This document shows positions 26,448 to 37,755 of a stretch of DNA of 64,000 nt, one piece after another (within the stretch, counting starts at the first letter, position 1; every line of letters starts with the position of its first letter). A program made the position numbers and the translations under genes. The DNA is from Talaromyces rugulosus (taxonomy: Eukaryota; Ascomycota; Eurotiomycetes; Eurotiales; Trichocomaceae). The stretch spans positions 4,844,001-4,908,000 of the forward strand of contig NC_049564.1 of NCBI RefSeq assembly GCF_013368755.1, given 5' to 3'. The notes beneath the pieces were generated by a model. It was not told the DNA's origin and did not search any database. It saw only the letters and a program-made list of their open reading frames with translations.

Positions 26448-28860
26448 TCAAAGAGACATTTCAGAACTAAAACGCAGGTTGCTCATGCGCCCATTGTTGA
26501 CGCCAGGGCTGGTCGGACGACTGCCATTCCCCCATTTGGGACTTCTGGGTTGCGTGCTTGTCGCCCGCGTCGCCGGACGATTGTTTCGGATATTTCGCAG
26601 GTCTTCCTCCTTGCGCCGTAGCAAAGTCTCGCGCGCTTCGAGGGCTTGCTCTAGCTCCTTGATGCGCGTTACATGCTTGAACTCGTCGTTTTTTATCCGT
26701 ATTTCCTTCAACTTGGCCGTTTCAGCGGCAATTTTCTTGTTGATCTCTGCGTTCTCGTCTCTTAGTTGACGGATCTCATTGGCCGACTGCGCAGCGACGT
26801 TGGATGCGTTTTGGTATTGCTCTCGCGTATACTCGGCTTGCTTCTTCTCGTACTCGGCTTTCCGCTCCAGGCTCGAATTGCTCAATGTCAGTTTACGAAT
26901 TTCCTCACGAGCATTCTCGAGCTCCTCCTTGAACCCGCCTTCAGACTTTAAATCATTCCTAGCAGCTTCCAAATCGTGTTTTAGCTGTGTTCGCTCATCT
27001 TTGAGTTTTGTGATCTCATCTTGATGGCGAGTAAGTTTTTGCTCAATTTTCGTCTTTTCTGTTGTTAATTGATCACGTTCCTGTCGAGTCTTGTGGAGAT
27101 CCTTGGTGCGGTGTTCGAATCGGTGCTGTAGTGATTCCCAGCTCTTGCCTCTCTCCATAGACCGGTCTTCGGCTTTAGATAGTAAAGTCTGGAGACGATC
27201 AAGCTCGGCCGCGTGGTTAGATTTCATTTCAATCAATCGATTTTCGAGAGTCGTCAACTTTGTAATCAAGTCCAAGTTCTGGCTTGCGCCACTACTGGAC
27301 TCTGTGAACTGGCTGACTTCCTGTGACACGTGCAAACGTTGTCTCTTCAAGTCCGGGGTATCTGTGTCCATGGAATCCTGCACCGAGTCAGTGGAGGCTT
27401 TCACAATAAAAAGCATTTTGTGACTTACAAACAATCGTTTGTTCATGGATGGCGCAGAGGCGGATGGTTGCATTGCACTGGACTCACCAGAGGGATCCTC
27501 TGATTGCAAGTCATCTGAAATGAGAATATGAAGTGGCTCAATGGTCGGAAGAGACCAGCTGGCGTTGAAATTCTCTGACAGGAGGTAAGTGAAAAGCTCC
27601 TCGGCATCTTCCTGGACACTCAAAGCATTGTCTTGAAGGTCTCCTAGGAGGTCTCGTAGGCTACGGACGATATGTAAAAGGAGTCTCAACTTTTGAGAAT
27701 CTGGGAGATCAGGAAGACACCGTTCAATATGCTCGCTGCTGTTTGATATAAGTAGATGAACAACAGGAAGCAAATTTCCATTTCGTGCGTAGGTGGTCCT
27801 CAAATGCTCTACCGACGGATTTGAAGCGTTAAAGGAAGAGTCCAACGCAATGATTACCGCCGGCGGGCGATACGTCTCCACAATACCATCATGTTGAGTA
27901 GCATGTATCCCGACACTCAGCGGTCCATTTTGCATTGACAACTCAACATTACCGCCCATCTCATCGCGTGGCCGGGTGTGGACGAATCCTTTGCCTTGGA
28001 AATACCTCTCAACAAGTTCCACACCTTTACCTCGCTTTGCAATGACAACAATGTGCAGGTCCTGAGCACCGGCTATTTCAACGAGATGACCCAAGAAAAG
28101 GAATTTGGCGCTCGTATACTCGGCCCATGTGGCCTCCCTCTGAGGATCAAACTGCGACTGCTTCACATGTTCGGCGATGTTTAAATCAGTGTGAACTGCT
28201 ACGTTGTCAAGCTTCTCCACCAAGAGTCGAACATCTGTTAATATCTGGCTCTGCTGCTATATTCTTAGTTTCAATTTTTGCTTTTGCAATCGTCATCCTC
28301 ACCTCTGTATCAGAAACCATGGCCTCTTCGGCAGATTTGAATCCACCAAGAAGCAGTCTCGTAGAATGCGAGTGTTCTGCGAGAGCTCGCTCGTATTCGT
28401 CTTTGCTCCTCGAATCCATCGGCAGGCTTATTGCGAACTCAGAAGGGCCGAGTTTTAGGGAACCGGGTACAACACTCTCTACCTTGTCAAATATCGCGCT
28501 AGGTTGGATTGTGTGCATTCCTGCCTGTTCCGGGAAGATCAAAGAAGGCGGGACGACTATATCAGCTGCAGCAGAATGCTCTTCCGCTTGTCCAGGTTGG
28601 TGGATATGGTCCTCGTGCACTCGAACACTCAGTGGTAATGCCACCTCTGGCATTGACGAAACAGGCGCAGGATCGATATCCCCTGCCGACGACGGAGTGG
28701 CGCTTGTGCTGGCAATTGGATTGGGTACAGCACTAGCACTGGCCCGTAGCCTAGCATGCGCATTCTGTAACCGCTCTCTAGGAGTTGACCCTGGAATATC
28801 ATCGAACTTCCCAAGAGCATCTGGGACCGGCGAGCTTGTCTGGCTTAATCGTCCTTCCAT
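26448..28860 (-). CDS. HDA1 histone deacetylase complex subunit (Hda2/Hda3 type)
   Basis: Exons are 28860-28303, 28253-27429 and 27377-26448 (770 aa). Hda2/Hda3 form the non-catalytic arms of the class II HDA1 deacetylase complex, which represses transcription. The disordered N-terminal ~180 residues are followed by the helicase-like DNA-binding fold, which begins with LTDVRLLVEKLDNVAVHTDL and includes a block FLFLGHLVEIAGAQDLHIVVIAKRG split here over two quotes: FLFLGHLVEIAGAQ and DLHIVVIAKRG. Long coiled coils fill about residues 480-720, and a basic Ser/Pro-rich tail follows. The 51-bp intron 27378-27428 is in frame and has no internal stop; retaining it would give a 787-residue form. Its GTAAGT donor and GTGCAG acceptor make removal the likelier state. 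Confidence 0.88.
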
Positions 28861-30020
28861 GATCAAGAGAGCTCGCCGGGGTATGTCCGTCGCAAAGAGT
28901 CAACGCTTCGTACACCTCTGGTCAGGTCGGGTTTGTCAAGCAGTCAATGTATATAGAATTCTTGTGAGTTGAAATCGAGAAAGGTCGTTGAATTTTTAAA
29001 GTATTTATATAACTCTGGGATACAGTCAATAAGCAGGAACAGGTCACGAAGTGAGGTCATGGTTATATTACCTGGTAATTTATTTCCTCGCCTAGACTTT
29101 CAGAATGAGAGCTGGCGCGAGAGCAGTTTTGTGCGCACGGCAGTCAAAGTCAAAGTAAGAAATATCGCGCCTCGAAGCTGTCACTAGAGCTGCAAGATAA
29201 ATTGAAAACAAGCTGTGGGTGCCTCTGTAGCTTGTCAGGCAAGTACCAGTGTCTGCAGCATCTACCCGCTAGTTATGCGCCTTCAGTGCTCTGGGAAATG
29301 GCAGTGGACGCGACAAACATTGCGAACGGGGAAAACAATTTATAGTAGAAACCGAAAACAAGCCAGCAGGCGCAGAGCTCCAATGGGGTATATGAAACAA
29401 GAGCGCAAAAGGCGAGTGCGGTGCATGACACTGCAGTAGACAGAGAAGGTTGAGACAGAAACAAGTCCAGAGCTGCTGCTATCGCTCGGGGTTGATCGCC
29501 CGCACGTGATAGCCCTAAGTCGGCCTTTGGCGGGGCCTCCTTAGCGCCCGCTGCCCACCACTGCTTAGGGTTTCCTTAGGTCCTTTCCAACTCCTTTCAT
29601 TTTCATTCTGCGATTAATCAAATCTTAGGAGTTATATGCGAAAACACGCTTAGTTTCTACGAGTTTGCTGCTAACTTTAAAGGTCAAAGAGAAAGCGTGC
29701 ATTCCTCCTACACCGATGAAGTCATTACGTCAATTGATATTAATGCAGTAAAACAACATTGAAGGAAGAGCCGTGCATTAGTAGTTGGTATCTGGTAATA
29801 GCATGTATGACTGGGATAAAGGAAACCATCTGTTGGAAAATAAGAACTGACCAAATAGCTGAAGGTTTTTTGGTTAGGTCATAAACTGAGACCATTGACA
29901 AGTAGTACACAATCTGTGCTCGCAATCCGGGCATCGGTCGTCCACCCAGACAATTGGCCCCATATGACACATGCAACAGCGAAAGATGGCTTAATGAGTT
30001 GGTGTATATAGGGGTGCGTG
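28861..30020. other. Intergenic at left edge of accessory island
   Basis: No coding region supported. A locally GC-rich block around 29490-29590 contains CACGTG within CGCCCGCACGTG (29497-29508) and an inverted CCCTAAG/CTTAGGG pair (29513-29519 and 29564-29570). The rest is AT-rich. Confidence 0.5.
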
Positions 30021-32042
30021 CTAGGGGTCATGTCCATAAGTCCTTATAGGGCTCCTCCGCGGTGAAATATTTGCCTTGTTTTCAAATTCAACCGATGGAG
30101 AAGGGCTTGAGTGGGATCCCCGGTGACAGGAAAGGTCTGCTGGCTTACCATTCTCTGAATCTCCAGATGGACCATCAATTTCCACTGAAAAATTGTACAT
30201 CTGATTGATGCGTTCCGGGGTTGAATCGAAACTGAGTGAGCTATCCTCGGAATCCACCAGAAGAGTGCTTAACCTTCGCCCACTTGATGCATCAGAATCA
30301 GACACGTCTCCGTCAGAATATTGGTTATCCGGTGGATCTTCCGGGAATTGAAGTGACTTAAATGCGAGATATCTCAGATGGGTAGCGACATGATCCTCCA
30401 GCTGACCATTAGAGTCAGATTCTCCACATAAAGGACATGATTCAAAGACAGGGCCAGCCGATCGACTGCAGAGCGCCGCTATCACCGAGAGTTGAGATCT
30501 GGCGCTTTTGTGTGTCGTGTTCATATGCTGTTCATATTCATTTCGGTCGGCAAACACAAGGACACCATGGGCCTTTGCTGTACAGCGCCACCGCAGTTTA
30601 TGCTGACGCATGTGCTTTAGCCAGTCTTCACTATGTTTGTATAACACGTCGGATTTATCACAAGTTTCAAATAGACACACGTATGGGTCGAGATCATGTT
30701 TAACGTGGTCTCTATACCGTGTTGACGTTAGTTCAATATTAGCACTCGTAAAATTCTACAGGTTGGGAAAAGGAGGGTAGAGTATGGAACTTACACCCAT
30801 AAATGATGATTCATCACCGTCTCGCCGGACAGCACACAACAGCAATAAGGGCAAGCCCCCTCCATACTTTCACGACAGCATGTTATCTGGTCATTTTCAA
30901 TTTCGGCCTGTAGTTCAACTTCCAAGTCTGATATATTGCTTCGTAATGTAGCGAGTGCATCTTCTAAGACAGTTTGGCCGTCGTGTTCGACATAGAGGCA
31001 ATAGTTTGGCAATGACTTCAGGCATTCTTCATCCCTTATGAGACGCGTTTCCTCAAGTTCCTTTAGCTTCTTTATTATAGGCCCCTTCGGTGCTGGTGGG
31101 AACTCAAGGCGTTCATAATCGCCAAGCTTGATAGTTCTTGTTGTGCCAACAACCGACGGGGTGGACACGTTATTCCAGTGCTCCATGTTAAGAGTAGTTG
31201 CAGTGATTGCCCTTGACCCAGCCGTGCTTGGTGTATGATTCTGTGTCTTTGAGCAAGAACGACCAGGATGCATATCTCCCACCGGCCTCGATGTATTTTG
31301 GATGCCATCTAGGTCCTTTCGGGCGTTTGGTACAAGTTTCTGCGGAGAAAATGCGGCGTTTCTCGTTGGAATTTTTCCATAACGTGAGCTTCGATAGAGA
31401 ATCCGCTTCCGACGGAGCAACATTGCATCTGCCAGTCGTTTCTTAATCTTCTCGTCACAGTCGGGAAATCTTCGTCGGATGATCTCCATTGCAAAGAGGT
31501 TCACAAATGCCGGTCCAATGTCATTGCCATCCTCGTCGCTAATCACGAAAGAAGTGGCAGATTTCAGATTGTTTTTTTCATTACTGGCCTTGCGGATAGT
31601 ATTGGATAGCTGATGTAGCAAGTTGATTTCCCCGGCTATATTATCAACCACGACGCCGAGCCTGTTATCTTCAATCTTGTCGGCGCTTTCTCTAGTTAGA
31701 CCCAAATGGTCCAGGTGTGCTAAATCTGCCATAATAAAAGTTAGACTGTGCCCCAGAAGGAATAATCATCATGGGATTCTTACATTCTTGGATATGTTCA
31801 TTCAAAGTACGAAGCAGTCCGCGTACGAGTTGCTGGACATCAGCCACACCTCGAAGGCGATAGTCAAGGGAAGCTCTGTAGGACGCAAAAACGTCAATTA
31901 TCAAGAATCTCCCTAACTGATCCTCAACGGCCGACCGCTGCTGAGGAGGAAGAACGGCGAAAAGATCGAGGCACTTGTTGAAAGACAAAAGACAAGCCTC
32001 CGCAGTATCTGTGATCGTTGCACCCTGTGCTTCGATCTCCAT
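30021..32042 (-). CDS. Fungal C2H2 zinc-finger protein of the 'AcuF-like' family
   Basis: Exons are 32042-31784, 31725-30795 and 30711-30021 (626 aa); an in-frame upstream ATG at 32162 would add 40 residues. The family is often annotated 'oxidoreductase AcuF-like C2H2 zinc finger', yet I see no oxidoreductase domain. The N-terminus is helical with RFPDCDEKIKKRLADAMLLR and a basic LRRKRILYRSSRYG. The C-terminal third has several imperfect zinc-finger modules: CPYCCCVLSG with following His, CLFETCDKS...HMRQH, WRCTAKAH...HMNTTH and ESCPLCGES...HVATHL. An acidic, Ser-rich tail follows. Members are expanded and variable in filamentous fungi and often lie near NLR-like genes. Function unknown. Confidence 0.8.
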
Positions 32043-32426
32043 TTTCAGTTGCCAGTTTAATCTGACTTTCAGAAATTGATCTTTGTAGTGTGAACAGAGA
32101 CAGTTATCGTTGTGGGTGACAGGCTGGACGAAGGAAGGAGCCCTGCTCGCAAGGTGACACATTCAGTTGAAAATCAACCTCACTCCGTTTTGACATGTCA
32201 CCGGTTTCAATTCAAAAAGTACCCTCATGAGTCACAAGCAACATATATCAACATGCAAGCAGCTGTGTTAACTAGCCCAGCGCCCGCACGTGTGACGTGT
32301 AGCCTTGACCAATGCTCTCAGGTACCATGCATGTAGCTTAGAACTATCTGCACCGATATTGTCCCGATTAATGCATAAAATATGAATAGGAAATTCCGCT
32401 GTTAAGCATTCTACGTATTTTCCGAG
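32043..32426. other. Intergenic upstream of the AcuF-like gene
   Basis: Likely minus-strand promoter. Carries CGCCCGCACGTG at 32281-32292, the same 12-mer as at 29497-29508. The alternative upstream start codon at 32162 lies inside. Confidence 0.4.
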
Positions 32427-32693
32427 AAATCGTCGCTATCTGGAAACCAGGTCATGAGAGATGGATCAACCCGTGATCGACTACGAAATGATCTCAATGT
32501 TCTCTGCTTTGAAATGGAAGCTGCTGGGCTGGTGGATGCTTTTCCATGTCTTGTGATTCGAGGAATCTGTGATTATTCTGACTCTCATAAGAATAAGAAG
32601 TGGCAGGGTTATGCCGCCACTACAGCAGCAGCATACGCAAAGGAGCTCCTGAGTGTGATACCTGGCAACCAGGTTGAGCTATCGAGTGACTAA
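32427..32693 (+). pseudogene. Remnant of a PNP/UDP-phosphorylase domain from a fungal NLR-like protein
   Basis: The open frame encodes about 85 residues that match the C-terminal end of the nucleoside-phosphorylase-like domain used as N-terminus of many fungal STAND/NLR-like proteins: [15 protein letters not shown], then [50 protein letters not shown]. The upstream two thirds of the domain and any NACHT, ankyrin or WD part are absent. It then runs to a stop at 32693 after an unrelated-looking tail. It is probably a truncated relic, though a 5' exon hidden in diverged DNA cannot be excluded. Confidence 0.75.
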
Positions 32694-32920
32694 GCTCGGG
32701 ACGATGTTTACATATGTACGCTGTACATGTAAGGTAAAATATATGCATGTATTCAATCTATCACCATCAGGAAATGTTATCTCGTGATAGTCCTACCGGC
32801 ATATATAACAAACATTAACCGACCGTTCTAAGGAATCGGGTAGAACAGAGAGTTTCACGACTGTTCTGAGCTGGCAATATCTATATTAAATTCTATTGTC
32901 ATTGAAATGGGGCATCTATT

Positions 32921-34449
32921 CTATAGTTTGGAACTCTCATGGCCACTGGCATCCAATGGTGGTTGGAACCCAAGCTCCTCAATTCTTCGAATCGAGTGTC
33001 TTCCCTCTCCTTGAGAAAGGAAGCTTTTCTTGATGTCAGGAACCCGCGATCGAATCCACCTTTGCCTGTCTCCCCACCTAATCCCCAGTTTCCCTGTGCC
33101 GTTATTTTCAAGCCCAGGTCTAGCATTTGCTGTTGCTGCCCAATCGTGGAGCATGTTGTTATATTCCGCGTCCAAGGGAAAAGGAATGACGTGGAACCCT
33201 TTTCCAGAACCCCTTTTATCGATTTCACCGCTTTCCCAGGCTTGCATCTCAGCTTTCGAAGGTAGCTTCAATCTTTGAGACCAGACCCGTGAGAATACCG
33301 CGGCTTGATTTTCAACGAGAGGAAACGGAATAACTCTCTGCGGCAGGACTGTAAGAACCAGGGTCGGATGCTCGCTATAAAACAGCTGCTGGTAGACATT
33401 CAATGCTCGCGCTCCGTCGGTAAAGACTGGTGTCTTCAGTGAAGATAAAAACGGGTATGCATAGAAATATCCGGTGCAAAAGACGATGGCATCAATGTTT
33501 TCTTCTGTCGTGCCGTCTGTGAATCTCACACCTCGGCGAGACGAGGTTGGTGACAGGAACTCGACGATTTCGCCTCGTGGTACCCTGTCAGAGCTTCCCC
33601 CCACTGGAACAAATTCTGACACTGATCGATGCGAGGAAATTAGAGGCTGGTTGCAGACTCGGGATATTTGGCTTCCTATATCGACACCTGATGCCGAGTT
33701 GCCAACAACAATGACTTTTTTGTCCTTGAAGTCATCCGCAGAGTCGTAGACTTTTGAATGGATAAGTGCGCCGGGATAACTCTGATTCCAAGCTTCTATT
33801 CCCTTGATCGCCGGTATATAAGGAACGTTGTAATGACCATTTGCCGCCACGACGGCATCATAGATAGCCGTCGATGCCTTTACCGAATGGAGATCTTTCA
33901 CTGTGACAGCCCAATTGCTTCGCGAAGGGTCATCAAGTTTGACATCTAGCACTTGGTGCTCGAACTTGATCAAATGCTTGACTTCCTCTGCATACTCCTC
34001 GAGGTATTCGAGCACCTGCTGAAATGTTGGGAAAAGCTGGATATCTTCAGCATACGGTTTTGTACCGTATTCCATCAGCGTCTTGGGTATATTCGTCTCC
34101 ATGTTGCTGTACAGCGGCGAAACAAAGGTTGCCTCTCGGCTTCCATCGGCTTTGGACTGCCATATGGGCTCTTCAGGTGGTTGATTAGGGTCTGGTTGTG
34201 GCACTGGGATTTTCACTGTGCTCTTATCCTCCGTCGATGCGTGGATCCAGACACCGCCTGCTCGGCCGCGTTGTTCAAAAATATCAATTTTTTCAAAGTA
34301 TTTCTCGGCCAGGAGATACCTTGGGATAGTAATTAGCATGGCAAGAACCATATAATAACTAGGTGAGAGGTCATGTACTTAGCGGCTGCTAGCCCACAGG
34401 GCCCAGCTCCAATGATGGCCACTCGACGAATGGGTGGAAGCGCCGTCAT
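32921..34449 (-). CDS. FAD-dependent flavin-containing monooxygenase
   Basis: Exons are 34449-34379 and 34319-32921, with a 59-bp intron at 34320-34378 (489 aa). FMOs oxygenate nitrogen or sulfur atoms using NADPH, FAD and O2. The FAD-binding Rossmann motif GAGPCGLAAAKYLL is restored only by splicing. The FMO-type signature is present as YPGALIHSKVY, and the NADPH-binding fold as VIVVGNSASGVDIG. ATG motif-like IVFCTGYFYAYPF is near residue 330. The length is normal for fungal FMO-like proteins, and the gene looks intact. Its substrate is unknown. It lies in the accessory island and no biosynthetic backbone gene is nearby, so a secondary-metabolite role is not indicated. Confidence 0.92.
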
Positions 34450-35952
34450 AGTATATCCCCAATAGCTCAACCAGCGAGACTGACACGCGCAAAGTCAGGG
34501 AATTTGAGGACATACACGTATGTATGATTGCTTAAGGGTACACACGCGACTGATCGATAAGCGATGCTCTCTGCCCCGCACTAGATGGCCCGTTCTACCT
34601 TTCGACACTCACTTGCAGTGTTGTCCAGTTTGGGTCAATCTCGATGCGAGATCTTGTTCTGAGGTATTGACAGGAATTAAGATTATTTTTTTCTGTTCAC
34701 ACAGCGTACGAAAGCAGACTGCAAGACATCGTTGACGCTCAATCAGAGTTTGTTGTTGTTATCGGAGGGTCGCCGTACGCAATCACGCAATCAGTACGCC
34801 TCATCGGTCTATCTCCCATGGCTTAAAAGGTGCTTTGATACATATAGAAGGAATGGAGCAGATAGTGAACCTTGCTATGTATAAGTTTGATATATAGAAT
34901 TTGATTTCATTGACCTAGTCAATCTCATTCGCAGCCGCTTTGATCCATTACCTGTTCATTTTCTTACCTCCATACCAATTGATGTAGAAATGGAGAGAAA
35001 GATCCGGAAATAGCAGCCTGGGTTAAACGTTCAATGTTTCAAATGTTCGATGTTGGTTACGCGCAACGAGTAATTGGCCATGGCTTTAATTTGAGAGGCT
35101 GAAGGGGTTGGTCGACCGTGGCAGTGGGTTACCCACATGCTGTTTATATAAATGAGTCACAAATCCACCTCAGAACAAGTTGTCGGTTTCGAGGTGTGTC
35201 ACTTGGCTTTCTTGCCTCTCGGGTTTCGTCACTGAAGTTAGAAGCGCCTGGACAAGGAATGGGATCTTAGCGATATCGCTGAAGTCAGCGTTCGCGAAGT
35301 GACTGGAACCCTGGTATGGATGCAGCACATCATTCCTGCATATTAACTAGCGATAGAATAAAATATTAGTGCAGGTACTGATACACAGGTCACATAGCGA
35401 AAGAGGGGGGCCATTTATATCGTTCCCATTAGTTTTAGCGTTCATGGACTTCCATAAGATCGAGATAAGTGCTTCGGCCCGGCCCGCTCTTCCATACAGC
35501 TCGCTGTTACTGACACTTTGTGCCTCAATAAAGGTATATTGACAGCCTCCTCTAGGGCATGGCAAAATATTCCTATCATGATACAGGTATTTTTTCTACA
35601 TACTGAATATGTACAGCATTGGATCTCATTCTCTAACCCGGGAGAATCTTTAACAGTCAATAATACGCCAACAAGTATCTTCTACAATTCTTAAAAAAGG
35701 CATTTTCAGCCCCGCGCTAGATTTAAACTGGAATAGGCATGAAATCGGCCATTCAGCTGAAATCCGTATGTTATTATTGTGACGTGTACAACAGGCCAAT
35801 CAATCAATTTTGAGAGAACAAAGTTCTAAGACTCCACCATCCCCGCTATTTCTGACAGAAATCTGCTTTCCTTCCAAACTCTTGGGAGTATCGCCACGCC
35901 GAGGTCCTATTCTTCGTGGATGACTTGGGAAAAAAAAAATAGTCCCTACACC
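34450..35952. other. Intergenic, AT-rich, inside accessory island
   Basis: About 1.5 kb between divergent genes. Open frames at 35347-35660 (minus) are short, Cys-rich and not recognisable. No gene supported. It should contain both promoters. Confidence 0.5.
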
Positions 35953-37755
35953 ATGTTTGCACCACCTGGGGCGCCTGATGTGCTGACGTTAGCCACAACA
36001 GCTTACAAAGTGTATGATATGTACCGTGGTGCAAAAGGTCGATTCAAAGAGATTTCTGATGCTATCCGCTTACTCGAAATCACGATCAAGACATTAGGAA
36101 AGAGACTTGAAATGCAAGATGAGAATTTAAAGCCCACCCTCAAATACGACGACCTAGGGCTGGAGGAGGTGGTGCAGCTTGGAACGGAATTGTTGGAGGA
36201 TTTACAGAAAAAGGCCCCAGCAGGTTATGTGCCTCATGGTGTTTCTCGATTCAAATGGTCTCAAAGCGAGATTGATTCGATTCGATCTAGGATTACTACG
36301 CTCTGTTCGACAATTGCTGCCTTCAATAGCAGTCTCTTTCTTCAATATATCAGCTCCTCTGCTCCGGCAGGTTTGACTGAGCGACGGATTATCCACACAC
36401 TAGATGACATTCTAGTTAGAGACCAGGGACTCAGTAGACGTGATTCCATTGCCTCTACATTAATCGAGGAAGGAGTTAAGAATGAAGAGAACATACAGAA
36501 GAGTGACCTGTGGCTGGATCTGGTTCGTGAAATGAAAAATCATGGGATCTCGGAAAATCAGGTCACTGAGCATCGGGAAATGATTCTCCAATGGGCTGCA
36601 AGTGCAGCTGCTGCCGGAATACTTAACGACAAATTTGAAAAGTATCCTGCCGTGGATGAAAACGACCTTGAATCTTGGGAAGTGATATCAGCAGTATATG
36701 GATTGGCAAATGTGACGCCTATAATGCAACGCATATTTGATGCTCATAAAGGACAAAAATCCTCTACTCTTCATTTCACGGTGACGAACGAAACGTTCGG
36801 AGGTGACTCGTTCGAATATCATGTCAAAGCACTGGCGATGGCCTGGAGAAAGACTATACGTCGTGGGCATAAGATATTATTCTCCTCACCGCAAAAAGTA
36901 TTTGCCCAAGAGGGAGATGATGTCGTTGTTGACTTTAAAACTCCAGTTTCTTATCCTGAATACAATGAAGGAACAGCAGCCGAAGCTACCCAAATTATAA
37001 TTGCAAGCTGGCATAATCGTGATGTTACTGACCGAATATCAACGCTTGTGAAGGATATGCAAACCTCTATCCTGGCAACTGACATCGAGCTCCTCACTAG
37101 ATACCCCTTTCCTGGATACGCGAGGGTTCTGTCAGTGACATGGGCTTATGGTGATACATTTTCTTCATCCCAAGTCCATGTCAATACAGTGCGTGAAGGT
37201 CGTCAGTTGGATATACCGCCGTATCTGAATATTGTCGGCGCGAACTGGGGTGGATTGGATATTACTGCTACGTTACAAACAAGGACATCTCGAGAACAGA
37301 CTCTCGACATTGACACTGAAAAGGTCTATAAAATTGCTTCTCCTGATCCGTGGCCGAATTATCCTAAGACGATTTCACTTCTCTATCAATACGATCATAG
37401 TTCATTAGAATTACTCGTGGTCGGAGAAGCGGCCGGAATAGTTACAGTCAGACCTTACGCAGCCACTCATCGGAGTTCGAGGTGGACCCTAGACTTGACC
37501 CTTGGAGAGAATACCAAGATATTGGCAATTATATGGGGTCTACAACCTATCCAACAAACACCCGGCCTCCAGAGAGCACTGCAGGAAAGAAAGATTCCGT
37601 GCAATAACGCTTTCTTTGGAGGCGATGGGTGGGGTGGAGTAAATAAGACTTGCCAGGTCTTTTTACGTCACATTAGAACAAATGAAGTAGCCTGTTTAGT
37701 TGGACGTGAGGGCTCCATACTTGATTTAAAGGTTCCATGGGCGGAGACGATGTGA
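35953..37755 (+). CDS. HeLo/SesA-like N-terminal domain fused to DUF3395-like repeats
   Basis: Intronless, 600 aa from the ATG at 35953; a second in-frame ATG at 35920 would add 11 residues, but it precedes a poly-A-rich stretch and looks non-native. Residues about 1-150 (DVLTLATTAYKVYDMYRGAK onward, with SEIDSIRSRITTLCSTIAAF) have the helical pattern of fungal death-fold signalling domains found at the N-terminus of NLR-like and HET proteins. Residues about 275-600 hold tandem beta-rich units. IIIASWHNRDVTDRI and LNIVGANWGGLDITATL are equivalent. So are FGGDSFEYHVKALAMAW and FGGDGWGGVNKTCQVFL, and PFPGYARVLSVTWAYGD with PWPNYPKTISLLYQYD. This resembles DUF3395, seen in DnaJC11-type proteins. 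I infer a non-self sensing or cell-death protein; no direct proof. Confidence 0.72.
   Translation: MFAPPGAPDVLTLATTAYKVYDMYRGAKGRFKEISDAIRLLEITIKTLGKRLEMQDENLKPTLKYDDLGLEEVVQLGTELLEDLQKKAPAGYVPHGVSRFKWSQSEIDSIRSRITTLCSTIAAFNSSLFLQYISSSAPAGLTERRIIHTLDDILVRDQGLSRRDSIASTLIEEGVKNEENIQKSDLWLDLVREMKNHGISENQVTEHREMILQWAASAAAAGILNDKFEKYPAVDENDLESWEVISAVYGLANVTPIMQRIFDAHKGQKSSTLHFTVTNETFGGDSFEYHVKALAMAWRKTIRRGHKILFSSPQKVFAQEGDDVVVDFKTPVSYPEYNEGTAAEATQIIIASWHNRDVTDRISTLVKDMQTSILATDIELLTRYPFPGYARVLSVTWAYGDTFSSSQVHVNTVREGRQLDIPPYLNIVGANWGGLDITATLQTRTSREQTLDIDTEKVYKIASPDPWPNYPKTISLLYQYDHSSLELLVVGEAAGIVTVRPYAATHRSSRWTLDLTLGENTKILAIIWGLQPIQQTPGLQRALQERKIPCNNAFFGGDGWGGVNKTCQVFLRHIRTNEVACLVGREGSILDLKVPWAETM

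Noticed and set aside
29513..29570. CCCTAAG/CTTAGGG pair resembling telomeric repeat units
   Set aside because: Single units only, 44 bp apart; not a telomere-like array.
35347..35660. Two overlapping Cys-rich minus-strand frames in the island
   Set aside because: Short, in different frames, and they could not be joined into a convincing protein.
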